From contig UQGU01000004.1 of assembly GCA_900540635.1 (NCBI GenBank), positions 21,888 through 85,887 on the forward strand: a DNA stretch of 64,000 nucleotides, read 5' to 3'. The position numbers and the translations under genes are program-made. The notes under the pieces are model-generated. The model ran no database searches. It was not told where the DNA came from and saw only the letters and a program-made list of their open reading frames with translations. The stretch comes from an uncultured Eubacteriales bacterium (GTDB lineage Bacteria > Bacillota > Clostridia > Oscillospirales > Oscillospiraceae). This document shows, one piece after another, positions 23,922 through 33,506 of this stretch (position 1 is its first letter; each line of letters begins with the position of its first letter).

Positions 23922-26431
23922 TCCTGAGTCTCCTGAGTCTCCGGCTCCTCGTCCTGTTCCACCCGCTCCAGGGAGACGACCTTGTTGCCCTCTTCCACAC
24001 GCATGACGATGACACCCTGGACATCCCGCTTGTAGACGTTGATGGAGGCGGCGGGAACCCGGATAATGACGCCGCCATTTTCGATGATCATCACATCGTC
24101 ATTGTCGCCCACCACGCGGCAGCCGGCAATATTGCCGGTTTTCGGAGTAATATTGTAGTTTTTCAGGCCCTTGCCGCCCCGGCTCTGGGGGATCTTCTCC
24201 CCGTCGGGACCGGTGCGCAGGTATTCTGGCAGGGCGGTGCGCTTGCCGTAGCCGTTTTCGGTGAGGGTCAGCAGGGTCTTGCCCTCTTCCATCTTTTCCG
24301 CGCCAACCACATAGTCGCCCTCGTTCAGGCTGATGCCCCTTACGCCTGCGGCATCCCGGCCCATGCAGCGCACATCGTTTTCGTTGAAGCAGATGGCCAT
24401 GCCCTGGGCAGTGGCAAGAATGATGTTGTCATTGCCGTTGGTCCGGAGAACGTTGATCAGGTGATCGTCCTCCTCCAATGTCAGCGCCCGAATGCCGCCC
24501 TTGCGGTTGGTCTTCAGGGCAATGAAGGGCAGCCGCTTGACCACGCCCTTCCGGGTGGCCATGAGCAGATACTCATCCTCATGGAATTCTCTTGTCACCA
24601 CCATAGCGGTGACGGTTTCGCCCGCATCCAGGGGCAGCACATTGACAATGGCCGTGCCTCTGGCGGTGCGGCCTGCCTCGGGAATCTGATAGCCCTTGCG
24701 CAGATGGACCTTGCCCCTGTCCGTGAAGAACAGGATATGGTCATGGGTCGAGGCAATGTTCAGACTCTTCACATAGTCCTCTTCCTTCAAATTCTGAGCG
24801 TTCACGCCACGGCCGCCCCGGCTCTGGGTGCGGTAGGTATCCACGGGCATCCGCTTGATGTAGCCGTGATTGGAAAGTGTAAAGGCGCAGGTCTCCTCGT
24901 CGATCAGGTCCTCAATGTCGATCTCGTCCTCAATGTCCTGGATAACGGTCTTCCGCTCGTCGCCGAACTTGTCCCGAATCTCCACCAGCTCCTGCCGCAG
25001 AACGGCACGCAGCTTGCTTTCGTCTGCCAAAAGTTCCTGATAATAGGCGATCTTCTGCTCCAGCTCCTTGTATTCGGCCTCCAGCTTTTCCCGGTTCAGA
25101 CCCTGCAGGGCAATGAGCCGCATATCGCAGATGGCCTGGGCCTGGACGTCATCCAGATTGAACCGGTCCATCAGGTTTTGCTTGGCGTTGTCATAGGAGG
25201 AGCGGATAATATGGATGACCTCGTCAATGTTGTCCTGGGCAATGAGCAGGCCCTCCAACAGGTGAGCCCGCTCCTGGGCCTTGCGCAGATCGTACTGGGT
25301 TCTGCGGGTCAGGACTTCCTCCTGATACTTGAGATACTCGTCCAAAATCTGCCGCAGGGACAGAATTTTCGGCTGCTTCTGGTTGTCCACCAGGGCCAGC
25401 ATGATAATGGAGAAATTGGACTGCAGGGCGGTCTGCTTGAAGAGATTATTCAGCACCACCTGAGGATTGGCATCCTTTTTCAGCTCAATGACCATGCGCA
25501 TACCGTTCCGATCCGTCTCGTCCCGGAGGTCGGAAATGCCGTCAATGCGCTTGTCCTTCACCTGGTCGGCAATGGTTTTGATCAGCTGACGCTTGTTCAC
25601 CTGGTAGGGCAGCTCGGTAACAATAATTCTCGTCCGGTCCTTGCCGAATTCCTCGAACTCGGTCTTTGCCCGGACGACCACCTTGCCGCGGCCCGTGGAA
25701 TAAGCTGCCCGAATGCCGCTGCGCCCCATGATAATGCCGCCGGTGGGAAAGTCGGGGCCGGTAATGTGCTCCATCAGATTGGCCAGCGTGCATTCCGGGT
25801 CATCCAGCACGCAGATGCAGGCGTTGATGACCTCTTTCAGGTTGTGGGGTGGGATATTGGTGGCCATGCCCACGGCGATGCCGGAGGAGCCGTTCACCAG
25901 CAGATTGGGGAATCGGCTGGGGAGAACCCGGGGCTCCTTGCGGCTTTCGTCGAAGTTGGGGTCCCAGTCCACGGTGTCCTTGTCAATGTCCCGGAGCATC
26001 TCGTTGGAGATTTTGGAAAGTCTCGCCTCCGTGTAACGGTAGGCGGCAGGGGGGTCGCCATCCACGGAGCCGAAGTTGCCGTGGCCGTCCACCAGAAGGT
26101 AGCGCATGGAGAAGTCCTGGGCAAGACGCACCATAGCGTCGTATACAGAGGCATCTCCGTGAGGATGGTATTTACCCAAAACATCGCCCACGCAGGTGGC
26201 CGACTTTTTGAACGGCTTGTCAGAGGTCAGGCCGGATTCGTACATGGTGTAGAGAATGCGGCGATGGACCGGCTTCAGGCCGTCCCGCACATCCGGCAGG
26301 GCCCGGCCAACGATGACGCTCATGGCGTACTCGATATAGGATTTCTCCATTTCCTCCACCAGGTGGGATTCGGTGATCACCTGGTCAGGAAAAGCAATAT
26401 CCTCAGGTTTGTAGCTTCTGTTATGTGCCAT
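23918..26431 (-). CDS. gyrA: DNA gyrase subunit A
   Basis: 837 residues. The breakage-reunion domain has the active-site Tyr in YRYTEARLSK, preceded by GDASVYDAMVRLAQDF in the quinolone-resistance region. The C-terminal beta-pinwheel has a GyrA box variant (QSRGGRG). An acidic C-terminal tail (EEPETQETQE) follows. It lies 14 nt downstream of gyrB and controls supercoiling with it. Confidence 0.98.
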   Translation of the reverse strand: MAHNRSYKPEDIAFPDQVITESHLVEEMEKSYIEYAMSVIVGRALPDVRDGLKPVHRRILYTMYESGLTSDKPFKKSATCVGDVLGKYHPHGDASVYDAMVRLAQDFSMRYLLVDGHGNFGSVDGDPPAAYRYTEARLSKISNEMLRDIDKDTVDWDPNFDESRKEPRVLPSRFPNLLVNGSSGIAVGMATNIPPHNLKEVINACICVLDDPECTLANLMEHITGPDFPTGGIIMGRSGIRAAYSTGRGKVVVRAKTEFEEFGKDRTRIIVTELPYQVNKRQLIKTIADQVKDKRIDGISDLRDETDRNGMRMVIELKKDANPQVVLNNLFKQTALQSNFSIIMLALVDNQKQPKILSLRQILDEYLKYQEEVLTRRTQYDLRKAQERAHLLEGLLIAQDNIDEVIHIIRSSYDNAKQNLMDRFNLDDVQAQAICDMRLIALQGLNREKLEAEYKELEQKIAYYQELLADESKLRAVLRQELVEIRDKFGDERKTVIQDIEDEIDIEDLIDEETCAFTLSNHGYIKRMPVDTYRTQSRGGRGVNAQNLKEEDYVKSLNIASTHDHILFFTDRGKVHLRKGYQIPEAGRTARGTAIVNVLPLDAGETVTAMVVTREFHEDEYLLMATRKGVVKRLPFIALKTNRKGGIRALTLEEDDHLINVLRTNGNDNIILATAQGMAICFNENDVRCMGRDAAGVRGISLNEGDYVVGAEKMEEGKTLLTLTENGYGKRTALPEYLRTGPDGEKIPQSRGGKGLKNYNITPKTGNIAGCRVVGDNDDVMIIENGGVIIRVPAASINVYKRDVQGVIVMRVEEGNKVVSLERVEQDEEPETQETQE

Positions 26432-26445
26432 AATACGTCACCTCC

Positions 26446-28386
26446 TTAGAAATCAAGATTGACTGCATACTTCGCGTTGCGCTCGATCCAGTCTTTTCTG
26501 GGCTCTACCTGCTCGCCCATAAGGACGGTAAAAATCTCGTCCGCCCGGGCGGCGTCGTCCAGGGTAATCCGGCGCAGAGACCGCTGCTCGGGGTCCATGG
26601 TGGTCTCCCACAGTTCGTGGGGGTCCATTTCACCAAGGCCTTTGTACCGGGCAATGTCGATTTTTGCATTGGGATTGTCCGCGCGCATCTGGGCGGAAAC
26701 CTGGTCCCGCTGCTCGTCGGAGTAGGCGACCTTGGTGGTCTTGCCCCGGGTCAGCTTGTAAAGAGGCGGCACGGCGGAATAGACATAGCCGTTTTCAATC
26801 AGGGGCCGCATATAGCGGAAGAAGAAGGTCAGAAGCAGCGTTCGAATATGAGCGCCGTCCACATCGGCATCGGCCATGATGATGACCTTGTGATAGCGCA
26901 GCTTGCTGATGTCGAATTCCTCGCCAATGCCCGCGCCCAGGGCCACGATCAGAGGATACAGCTTGTCGTTGCCGTAAATCTTGTCGGCCCGGGCCTTTTC
27001 CACGTTCAGCATTTTGCCCCACATGGCGAGAATCGCCTGGAATCGGGAGTCTCTGCCCTGGATGGCAGAGCCGGCAGCGGAGTCGCCCTCCACGATGTAG
27101 ATTTCGCACAGGCTGGGGTCACGCTCGTTGCAGTCCTGGAGCTTGTCCGGCATCTGTCCGGATTCCAGGCCGGTCTTCCGGCGGATGGATTCCCGGGCTT
27201 TCCGGGCGGCTTCTCTTGCCCGGTTGGCCATCATGGCCTTGTCCAGGATCAGCTTGGCGATCTGGGGGTGCTCCTCAAAATAGGTGGTCAGCTGGTCGTT
27301 CACCACCTGGTCCACCAGGGTACGAATGTAAGCGTTGCCCAGCTTGGCCTTGGTCTGACCCTCGAACTGCGCATCCGTCAGCTTGACGGAGATAATGGCG
27401 GTAATGCCCTCCCGGCAGTCCTCGCCGGAGACCTTGTCGTCTCCCTTGATGATGCCGTTTTTTACGCCGTAGGCATTGAGCACCCGAGTCAGGGCGGTCT
27501 TGAAGCCCGTCTCGTGCATGCCGCCCTCGGGCGTCCGCACATCGTTGGCAAAGCTCATCATGAACTCGTTGTAGCCGTCGTTGTACTGCACGGCGATCTC
27601 TGCACTGGCGTCCCCCTTGGAGCCCGCCATGTAGATCACGTCCTCAAAGACGGGTGTCTTGTTCCGGTTGGCCCAGCGGACGAACTCCCGGATGCCGCCC
27701 TCGAAGCACATGACGTCCTGTTTTTTCTCCTCTTCCCGGTCATCGGTAATGGCAATGGAAAGACCGGCGTTCAGGAAGGCCTCTTCCCGCATCCGCTCGT
27801 GGAGAATTTCGTAGTCGTATACAAGGGTATCGAACATCTCGGGGTCCGGCTGGAAGGTGACCTCCGTGCCGGTGTGGTCCGTCTTACCCACGATCTTCAT
27901 TTCCTGGGTGATGTGGCCCCGGGCGAACTTCATTTCATAGATGTTGCCGTTTTTATGCACCCGCACCCGCAGCCACTCGGACAGGGCGTTGACCACCGAC
28001 GCGCCCACGCCGTGCAGGCCGCCGGAGACCTTGTATCCTCCGCCGCCGAACTTGCCGCCGGCGTGCAGCACGGTATACACGACCTCCAATGCGGGCCGCC
28101 CGGTCTGGGGCTGGATATCCACGGGGATACCGCGGCCGTCATCGGTGACGGTGATGGAATTGCCGGGATTGATGGTCACGGTAATATGCTTGCAGTATCC
28201 GGCCAATGCCTCATCAATGGCGTTGTCCACGATTTCGTAGACCAGATGATGCAGACCGGAGGAAGACGTGGAGCCGATATACATACCGGGCCGCTTGCGG
28301 ACTGCTTCCAGCCCTTCCAGCACCTGGATCTGCTCCGCGCCATATTCCTGAGTCACTTTTGTTTCGTCAGACATGTTGTCCTCCAT
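26446..28386 (-). CDS. gyrB: DNA gyrase subunit B
   Basis: 646 residues: GHKL ATPase (EIVDNAIDEALAG, GRGIPVDI), transducer, TOPRIM with EGDSAAGSA and the DADVDGAHI magnesium-binding motif, and the C-terminal GyrA-contact region (RYKGLGEMDP). The start chosen is ATG at 28386; MSDETKV five residues later is an alternative. Separated from recF by a TTGACAR-heptad repeat. Confidence 0.98.
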   Translation of the reverse strand: MEDNMSDETKVTQEYGAEQIQVLEGLEAVRKRPGMYIGSTSSSGLHHLVYEIVDNAIDEALAGYCKHITVTINPGNSITVTDDGRGIPVDIQPQTGRPALEVVYTVLHAGGKFGGGGYKVSGGLHGVGASVVNALSEWLRVRVHKNGNIYEMKFARGHITQEMKIVGKTDHTGTEVTFQPDPEMFDTLVYDYEILHERMREEAFLNAGLSIAITDDREEEKKQDVMCFEGGIREFVRWANRNKTPVFEDVIYMAGSKGDASAEIAVQYNDGYNEFMMSFANDVRTPEGGMHETGFKTALTRVLNAYGVKNGIIKGDDKVSGEDCREGITAIISVKLTDAQFEGQTKAKLGNAYIRTLVDQVVNDQLTTYFEEHPQIAKLILDKAMMANRAREAARKARESIRRKTGLESGQMPDKLQDCNERDPSLCEIYIVEGDSAAGSAIQGRDSRFQAILAMWGKMLNVEKARADKIYGNDKLYPLIVALGAGIGEEFDISKLRYHKVIIMADADVDGAHIRTLLLTFFFRYMRPLIENGYVYSAVPPLYKLTRGKTTKVAYSDEQRDQVSAQMRADNPNAKIDIARYKGLGEMDPHELWETTMDPEQRSLRRITLDDAARADEIFTVLMGEQVEPRKDWIERNAKYAVNLDF

Positions 28387-28451
28387 TTTTTAACGTTTTG
28401 TGTCGATAATACGCTGTCGTGTTATATATAAATTAGGAGAAAACCTGAATC

Positions 28452-28653
28452 AGTTGACAGTTGACAGTTAACAGTTGACAGTTGTGGTATTTCCTGCGGA
28501 AATGTTTTGAAAAAATGAAATATTGAACGGAATCCCAGGAAATAATCCGGAATTCCAAATCAAATTTGTTTTAAAATCCGTCCCGAAGGGACACATTCAC
28601 TGTCAACTGTCAACTGTCAACTAAAAAAATTGTCAATTGTCAATTGTCAATTT
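28452..28653. repeat. TTGACAR-heptad inverted element, copy 1 (recF-gyrB gap)
   Basis: Left arm: four tandem heptads of TTGACAG type. Right arm: six tandem complements, first three CTGTCAA, then three ATTGTCA. Between them is an A/T-rich core with paired TATTTCC..GGAAAT and CCCGAAGGGAC motifs. The right end touches the recF stop codon. A second copy is at 50254-50379. Confidence 0.85.
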
Positions 28654-29752
28654 ATACCGCTTCCCCGTTGGATATCTCCATCGTCCTCCCCAGCTTGGTA
28701 AACCTGCCGGGTTCGCAGCAGGTGATAAAGACCTGGCCGGTGGAGATCTGGTTCAGCACGAAATCCTGCCGCTTTTCGTCCAGCTCGGACAGGACATCGT
28801 CCAGCAGCAGCAGGGGCTCTTCGCCAAACTCCCGCTTCATGAGCTTTCTCTGAGCCAGCTTCAAGCTGATGGCTGCGGTGCGGGTCTGGCCTTGAGAGCC
28901 ATAGGCCTTCAGATCAATGCCGGAAAGGGTGATGGTAAAGTCGTCTTTGTGGGGGCCCGTCAGGCATTGGCCGGACTGGAGCTCCGCCCGGTAGTGGGCC
29001 TCCAGATGGGCGTTTAAGTCCTCCGTCAGCTTGGAAACCGGCGCAAAGGGGTCCGAAACCGTGGAAACGGTCTTGTATTCCAGGGAAAACACCTCGCTGC
29101 CCCCGGAAAACCGGTCGTGAAACACCGCTGCTTCCTTGCCCAGGGCCTCAAAAAACCTCGCCCGGTAGGAGATCAGCAGCGCCCCCACCTGACACAGCCG
29201 GATATTGTAGTCCGGCAATATGGAGAGCAAACGGATATCCTCGGCGCTGTCCTTCAGAATCCGGCTCTTCTGCTCCAGGATTCTTCCGTATTCCGTCAGG
29301 GCCGCCTCGTAGTTGGGCCGCAGGGCGCAGAGCACCAGGTCCGCAAACCGCCGCCGGGCAGCGCCGCCGCTTTTGAGGATCATCAGATCCTCCGGGCAGA
29401 AGAGCACCGTGGGCAGCACCCCCGTGAGCTCGGAAGCGCTTTTCTTCTTCACCCCGTTTTGCCACAGCTGCCGGGGTCTTCCCCCGGGAAACAGCACCCA
29501 GCGCAGGGTCTGCTCCCGGTCCTGGGACAGAACCACTCCTTCCAGCTCCCCAAAGTCCCGGGAAAAGCCGATCATTTCCGCCGTTTTCTGGGCCCGGAAG
29601 CTCTTTCCGCTGCCCAAAAAGGCGATGGATTCCAACAGATTGGTCTTTCCCTGGGCATTGCGGCCCACGATCAGGTTTACCCCCGGATCAAAGGAAAAAT
29701 GCTGGTCGTCGTAGTTCCGAAAGCCCCGCAGATTCAGCTCACACAGCTGCAT
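28652..29752 (-). CDS. recF: DNA repair/replication protein RecF
   Basis: 366 residues: SMC-like ATPase with Walker A GRNAQGKTNLLE, signature SQGQTRTAAISLKLA and Walker B LLLLDDVLSELD. It loads RecA at gaps. The start MQLCELNLRGF overlaps the upstream S4 gene by 14 nt. The gene order dnaN-S4-recF-gyrB is the standard one. Confidence 0.96.
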   Translation of the reverse strand: MQLCELNLRGFRNYDDQHFSFDPGVNLIVGRNAQGKTNLLESIAFLGSGKSFRAQKTAEMIGFSRDFGELEGVVLSQDREQTLRWVLFPGGRPRQLWQNGVKKKSASELTGVLPTVLFCPEDLMILKSGGAARRRFADLVLCALRPNYEAALTEYGRILEQKSRILKDSAEDIRLLSILPDYNIRLCQVGALLISYRARFFEALGKEAAVFHDRFSGGSEVFSLEYKTVSTVSDPFAPVSKLTEDLNAHLEAHYRAELQSGQCLTGPHKDDFTITLSGIDLKAYGSQGQTRTAAISLKLAQRKLMKREFGEEPLLLLDDVLSELDEKRQDFVLNQISTGQVFITCCEPGRFTKLGRTMEISNGEAV

Positions 29753-29990
29753 GGCCGCTGATCTTATAGCTCTCGCCGTTGAAGCAGAAGCTGTCGCCGG
29801 GGCGGAGCTTCTTGCCCCGCATGGTGCACGGTTCGCCGTTGACGGTGACCATTCCTTCCGCGATGACCTCCTTGGCCTCACCCCCGGTGGCTACCAGGGC
29901 CGCGTATTTGAGTGCTGCATCCAGTTTGATGAACTCCGTCTCAATGGGCAGGAGCTTGCTTTCATCCTTTTTCTTGACGGTTACTTTCAT
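29739..29990 (-). CDS. yaaA: S4-domain RNA-binding protein YaaA
   Basis: 83 residues with an S4 RNA-binding domain (IKLDAALKYAALVATGGEAKEVI, then VTVNGEPCTMRGKKLRPGD). This small gene is conserved between dnaN and recF in Firmicutes. Association with ribosome assembly is reported for some homologues; a role here is inferred from family only. Confidence 0.92.
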   Translation of the reverse strand: MKVTVKKKDESKLLPIETEFIKLDAALKYAALVATGGEAKEVIAEGMVTVNGEPCTMRGKKLRPGDSFCFNGESYKISGHAAV

Positions 29991-30046
29991 GATTTCACTT
30001 CCAAAATGATTCTTTTTCCGATTTTTCTTGCCGCTCAGGTGGGGAA

Positions 30047-30105
30047 ACGCCCCTCCTCAGTCAGGGCTTCGCCGAGCCAGCTTCCCCCTAGGGGAAGCTT
30101 TTTTA
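30047..30105. repeat. Family A repeat, copy 5 (short), between dnaN and yaaA
   Basis: A single arm only: CGCCCCTCCTCAGTCAGGG then CAGCTTCCCCCTAGGGGAAGC followed by TTTTTT. Its right end is directly against the dnaN stop codon. Confidence 0.75.
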
Positions 30106-31209
30106 TCCCTTGATCCGTACCGGCAGGACCATGTAGGCGAAGTCATATTTTTCGTCTACAGGGGTCAGGACGATGGGGCTCAGGCCGTTGGTTAGCTCCA
30201 GGGTGACCTCCTCGCTGGGAACAGCCCGCAGGGCCTCCAGAAGGTACTTGACATTGAAGCCGATCTCCGTTTCCTGGCCGTCACCGGCAAAGGAGCACTT
30301 ATCTTCCGCAGCTCCCAAGGTGTTGGAGGTTCGCATCTGGACCTCCTGGTTGGAGAAGATGCAGCGCACGGGGCTCTTGTTCTTTTCGGAAACGATCAGT
30401 CCCACACGCTCCACGCTCTGGGCCAGATCGCTGACGTTGGCAACCAGCTTGATGGGGCTGCCTGTGGGCACCACCCGGCGCCAATCCAGGAAGTCACCCT
30501 CCAGCAGGCGGCAGACCAGGGTTGCTGCACCCACCTGGAAGAGAATGTGCTTGCTGCCCAGCAGGAAGGAGGCCATTTCCTCGGAATCCGTCAGGATCTT
30601 TTCCAGCTCCTTCAACCCCTGAGAGGGAACCACGAAATCCATCTGCCGTGCCAGCCCCTCTTCGGGGTGGTAGGTCCGCCGGGCCAGACGGAAGCCGTCC
30701 ACTGCCACGGTGGTGACGGCGGTATCGGATACCTCAAATTTTACGCCGTTGTGGATAGGCCGGGCCTGGTTGTCGGCCACGGCAAAGATGGTTCCGGAGA
30801 TCAACTCCTTGAGCTTGCTCTGGGGGATCTGAATGGGGCGGCCGTCGTTGACGTCCGGCAGCTCCGGATAGTCCTCGGCGTCCTCGGCAGAAATGGTGAA
30901 GGAGGCGAAGCCGGCCCGGATGGAGACCTTGAAGGCAGGGTCAACCACCACGGTGACAGGCCCTTCCGGCAGGCGGCGGACAATGTCGCCGAAGAGCTTG
31001 GCAGGCAGGATGCACTCGCCGGGTTCTTTGACGTCGGCATCGATCTCATAGGTAATGCCGGTCTCCATATTATAACCGGTGAGGAAAATACCGTTTCCGG
31101 CTCTGCACAGAATGCCCTCGATCAAGCTCAGAGAGCTTTTGACCGCTACGGTACGGGACGCGATATTGAGTCCCTGAAGCAGCTGATTTTTTTCACAGGT
31201 AAAGCGCAT
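30103..31209 (-). CDS. dnaN: DNA polymerase III subunit beta (sliding clamp)
   Basis: 368 residues with three repeated clamp domains. The start MRFTCEKNQLLQGL and the C-terminal PVDEKYDFAYMVLPVRI (end of the protein-binding groove, ending in MVLPVRIKG) fit the family. It is separated from dnaA by 589 bp of oriC-like and repeat DNA, which is longer than usual. Confidence 0.97.
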   Translation of the reverse strand: MRFTCEKNQLLQGLNIASRTVAVKSSLSLIEGILCRAGNGIFLTGYNMETGITYEIDADVKEPGECILPAKLFGDIVRRLPEGPVTVVVDPAFKVSIRAGFASFTISAEDAEDYPELPDVNDGRPIQIPQSKLKELISGTIFAVADNQARPIHNGVKFEVSDTAVTTVAVDGFRLARRTYHPEEGLARQMDFVVPSQGLKELEKILTDSEEMASFLLGSKHILFQVGAATLVCRLLEGDFLDWRRVVPTGSPIKLVANVSDLAQSVERVGLIVSEKNKSPVRCIFSNQEVQMRTSNTLGAAEDKCSFAGDGQETEIGFNVKYLLEALRAVPSEEVTLELTNGLSPIVLTPVDEKYDFAYMVLPVRIKG

Positions 31210-31228
31210 GCGCGTTCATCCTTTCTTG

Positions 31229-31460
31229 TATTACGATAAAGATATATATTTATTTACAGGATATTAGGTAGTAACAGCCGCAGTAGGGGAAATTTATGTG
31301 GAAAACCGGGGAATCTCCTAGAGGCGGCGCTGTTTTTTGTCCACACCCGACTGTGGAAACTTTCAATTCTTTCCACAGGGCCTGTGAACGGAATTTTTGT
31401 CCGGATTTTTTCCACAGGTTATCTTTTCACATTTCACAGGGGCTGTGGAGAAAATTTGGG
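31229..31460. other. oriC candidate, part downstream of dnaA
   Basis: A/T-rich segment (about 31229-31270, with TATATATTTATTTA) followed by four or more DnaA boxes in mixed orientation up to about 31450. In Bacillus oriC is split around dnaA and the unwinding element lies on the dnaN side, so this is a reasonable duplex-opening site (inference). Confidence 0.55.
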
Positions 31461-31501
31461 GTGCGGATGGGTGGGGGATTTGGGATGGATTTTTTTGAAA
31501 T

Positions 31502-31677
31502 GAAGCCCTGTCCGCATCTCGGCGGGGTGCCTCCGGCGGCCCCTTTCTTGTCCCGCCAAGAAAGGGGGAAAGAATGCGGCTTAAGGGAGGCGCTGACCGG
31601 CTGCTTCTTATCGATTTTCTTGCAGAAGCAAGAAAACCGCCGCCGGAGGCACCCAGCCGAAATACGGACAGGGCTTC
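31502..31677. repeat. Palindromic MITE-like element in the dnaA-dnaN gap
   Basis: 176 bp with terminal inverted repeats of about 38 bp. Left arm begins GAAGCCCTGTCCG and continues GGTGCCTCCGGCGG; right arm mirrors it (CCGCCGGAGGCACC ... CGGACAGGGCTTC) with few mismatches. Inner arms CTTTCTTG / CAAGAAA also pair. It carries no ORF. Confidence 0.8.
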
Positions 31678-31732
31678 CGCATGAAATGCTTCTGCTTCCG
31701 CGCGGCAAACTGCTCAGCGGTTCCGCCCAAGA

Positions 31733-31797
31733 GTCTGTACCGCCCCTCATCAGTCACGGCCCTTTGGGCCGCGACAGCTTCCCCCAGGGGAAGCCAT
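31733..31797. repeat. Family A repeat, copy 6, at the dnaA 3' end
   Basis: ACCGCCCCTCATCAGTCACGG, then GGGCCGCGACAGCTTCCCCCAGGGGAAGCC. It is directly after the dnaA stop codon on the minus strand and can act as its terminator. Confidence 0.75.
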
Positions 31798-31798
31798 T

Positions 31799-33115
31799 TT
31801 ACAGGCAGGCGTTAATATTGGCCGTAATGGTCTGAATGTTCTCCTGGATGGTTTTGTCGCCGTTTTTCAGGGCTACCTCCACCTTGCGGATGGCATAGAG
31901 CACCGTGGAATGGTCCTTGGCAAACTCCTTGCCGATGTCCGGCAGGGAGAGGTTCGTCAGCTTCCGGATGAGGTACATGGCCATCTGCCGGGCCTCGGCT
32001 ACGCCCTTGTTTTTCAGGGTGCCGCGAAGCACGTTTTCATCCACGGAGTAGAATTTGCAGACCTGGCTGATGATCAGGCTGGGGGTGGGCAGGGCGTTTC
32101 CCTCGGATTTGAACATATCGTCAATGGCCCGGGACACGTTCGGCAGGTCCAGGGGCATATTGTTCAGGTCCCGATAGGCCAGAATCTTTTTGACGGTGCC
32201 CTCCAGCTGCCGGACGTTGTTGGTGACGTTGACGGCGATGTAGTTCAGCACATCGTCGGACAGGGTGAGGCCCAGACTCTTGGCCTTATTTTTCAGGATG
32301 GCCATTCGGGTCTCATAGTCCGGGGGCTGAATGTCTGCAAGCAGACCCCATTCAAAACGGGTGCGCAGCCGGTCCTCCAGGGTGAGCATATCGCTGGGCT
32401 TCCGGTCGGAGGTCATGACGATCTGCTTGTGCTCCTCATAGAGCTTGTTAAAGGTATGGAAAAACTCCTCCTGGGTGGATTCCTTACCGGCGATAAACTG
32501 AATATCATCGATAAGGAACAGGTCGCTTTCCCGGTATTTGCTCCGGAATTCGATATTTTTGCCGTTGGCAATGGCGGCGATCAGCTCATTGGTGAACTCG
32601 TCGCCCTTGATATAGACAATGTTGGCATTGGGATTCTGCTTGCGGATGCCGTTGGCAATGGCGTAGAGCAGGTGGGTTTTGCCCACACCGGCGGGGCCAT
32701 AGATGAACAGGGGATTGTACACCTGTCCAGGGGTTTTGGAAACGGCAATGGCTGCGGAATGGGCGAACCGGTTGGAGGGGCCCACCACGAAGTTATCGAA
32801 GGTGAACTGGGGATTGAAGTCCATGGAGGGGGCGGCAGCTTTTCCCTTATTGAGATAGTTTTCCCGTTCCTCATCTCCAAAAACCAGCAATTTGGCATCG
32901 GAATTAAAAATTTCCTTCAGGGCATCCTGAACATAGTCGGTGCAGCGGCGGCGGATGATCTCCCGGCGGAAGTCCGAAGGGGAGTAGAGAATCAGGTTAT
33001 TCTCGTTCAGCTCCACCACCTCCGCGTCATCGAACCAGGCCGACACGGTCACGGCCCCCAGCCGCTCCTCCATATGGCTGAGGATCTTTGCCCAGACATA
33101 GGCAGATGAATACAT
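31799..33115 (-). CDS. dnaA: Chromosomal replication initiator DnaA
   Basis: 438 residues: N-terminal helicase-loading domain, AAA+ domain with Walker A GPAGVGKTH and Walker B LFLIDDIQFI, and C-terminal DnaA-box-binding HTH with the signature KEFAKDHSTVLYAIRKV. The start MYSSAYVWAKIL is the first in-frame ATG. The leader is about 235 nt and the promoter spacer carries a DnaA box, so autorepression is likely. Confidence 0.98.
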   Translation of the reverse strand: MYSSAYVWAKILSHMEERLGAVTVSAWFDDAEVVELNENNLILYSPSDFRREIIRRRCTDYVQDALKEIFNSDAKLLVFGDEERENYLNKGKAAAPSMDFNPQFTFDNFVVGPSNRFAHSAAIAVSKTPGQVYNPLFIYGPAGVGKTHLLYAIANGIRKQNPNANIVYIKGDEFTNELIAAIANGKNIEFRSKYRESDLFLIDDIQFIAGKESTQEEFFHTFNKLYEEHKQIVMTSDRKPSDMLTLEDRLRTRFEWGLLADIQPPDYETRMAILKNKAKSLGLTLSDDVLNYIAVNVTNNVRQLEGTVKKILAYRDLNNMPLDLPNVSRAIDDMFKSEGNALPTPSLIISQVCKFYSVDENVLRGTLKNKGVAEARQMAMYLIRKLTNLSLPDIGKEFAKDHSTVLYAIRKVEVALKNGDKTIQENIQTITANINACL

Positions 33116-33357
33116 GGCTTGCTCCTCTCTATCTTTTTTCTATGGGAAGCTCTGAAGAAATTGTCTGCGGCTGAGCGGCAGAGCTTCTGCCCCCATGCTG
33201 CAATTCCTTGCCAGGAGCCGAAATCTCTTGCCGGCAGCGCTTGCCAATTCGTCCGGAGTTTCCCAACGTCTGCACAGGTTTATATGGATTTCACAGAAAA
33301 ACGTTGCGGACAGACCCGTGTGGAAAACCCATGCAGAGGCATACTATTTCATCCTCT

Positions 33358-33386
33358 ATTGTAACACATTTTTCCACAGATTACAA
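33358..33386 (-). promoter_or_regulatory. dnaA promoter with embedded DnaA box
   Basis: Minus strand TTGTAA (-35, 33381-33386), 17-nt spacer and TACAAT (-10, 33358-33363). The box TTTTCCACA (33370-33378) fills the spacer and a second one (33391-33399) lies just upstream of the -35. Confidence 0.7.
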
Positions 33387-33477
33387 CCACTTTTCCACAG
33401 GCATTGTATGGAAAGGATGAACAAAATGCGCCATCGTTTTCCGGAAATCTTTGCCTTTGCCCCGGGAAAAAACCCTC

Positions 33478-33506
33478 TTGACCGGGGCGAAACCCTATGC
33501 TATAGT
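33478..33506 (+). promoter_or_regulatory. Promoter of the YitT-family gene
   Basis: TTGACC (33478-33483), 17-nt spacer and TATAGT (33501-33506). About 95 nt of leader holds the perfect DnaA box at 33552-33560, so DnaA could affect this gene too. Confidence 0.6.

Larger units (their letters stand above)
31210..31798. other. 589-bp dnaA-dnaN intergenic: DnaA boxes (oriC part) plus two repeats
   Basis: Near dnaN (31290-31460) there are DnaA-box-like nonamers: TGTGGAAAA at 31297, TGTGGAAAC at 31352, CTTTCCACA at 31369 and TTTTCCACA at 31408, next to an A/T-rich run around 31229-31270 that could unwind. The half near dnaA is occupied by a 176-bp palindromic element (31502-31677) and family A copy 6. 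No gene is seen. Confidence 0.7.

Noticed and set aside
28452..28653. CRISPR-like array
   Set aside because: Repeats are 7 nt with no spacers and occur in inverted arms, so this is not a CRISPR array. No cas genes in the window.
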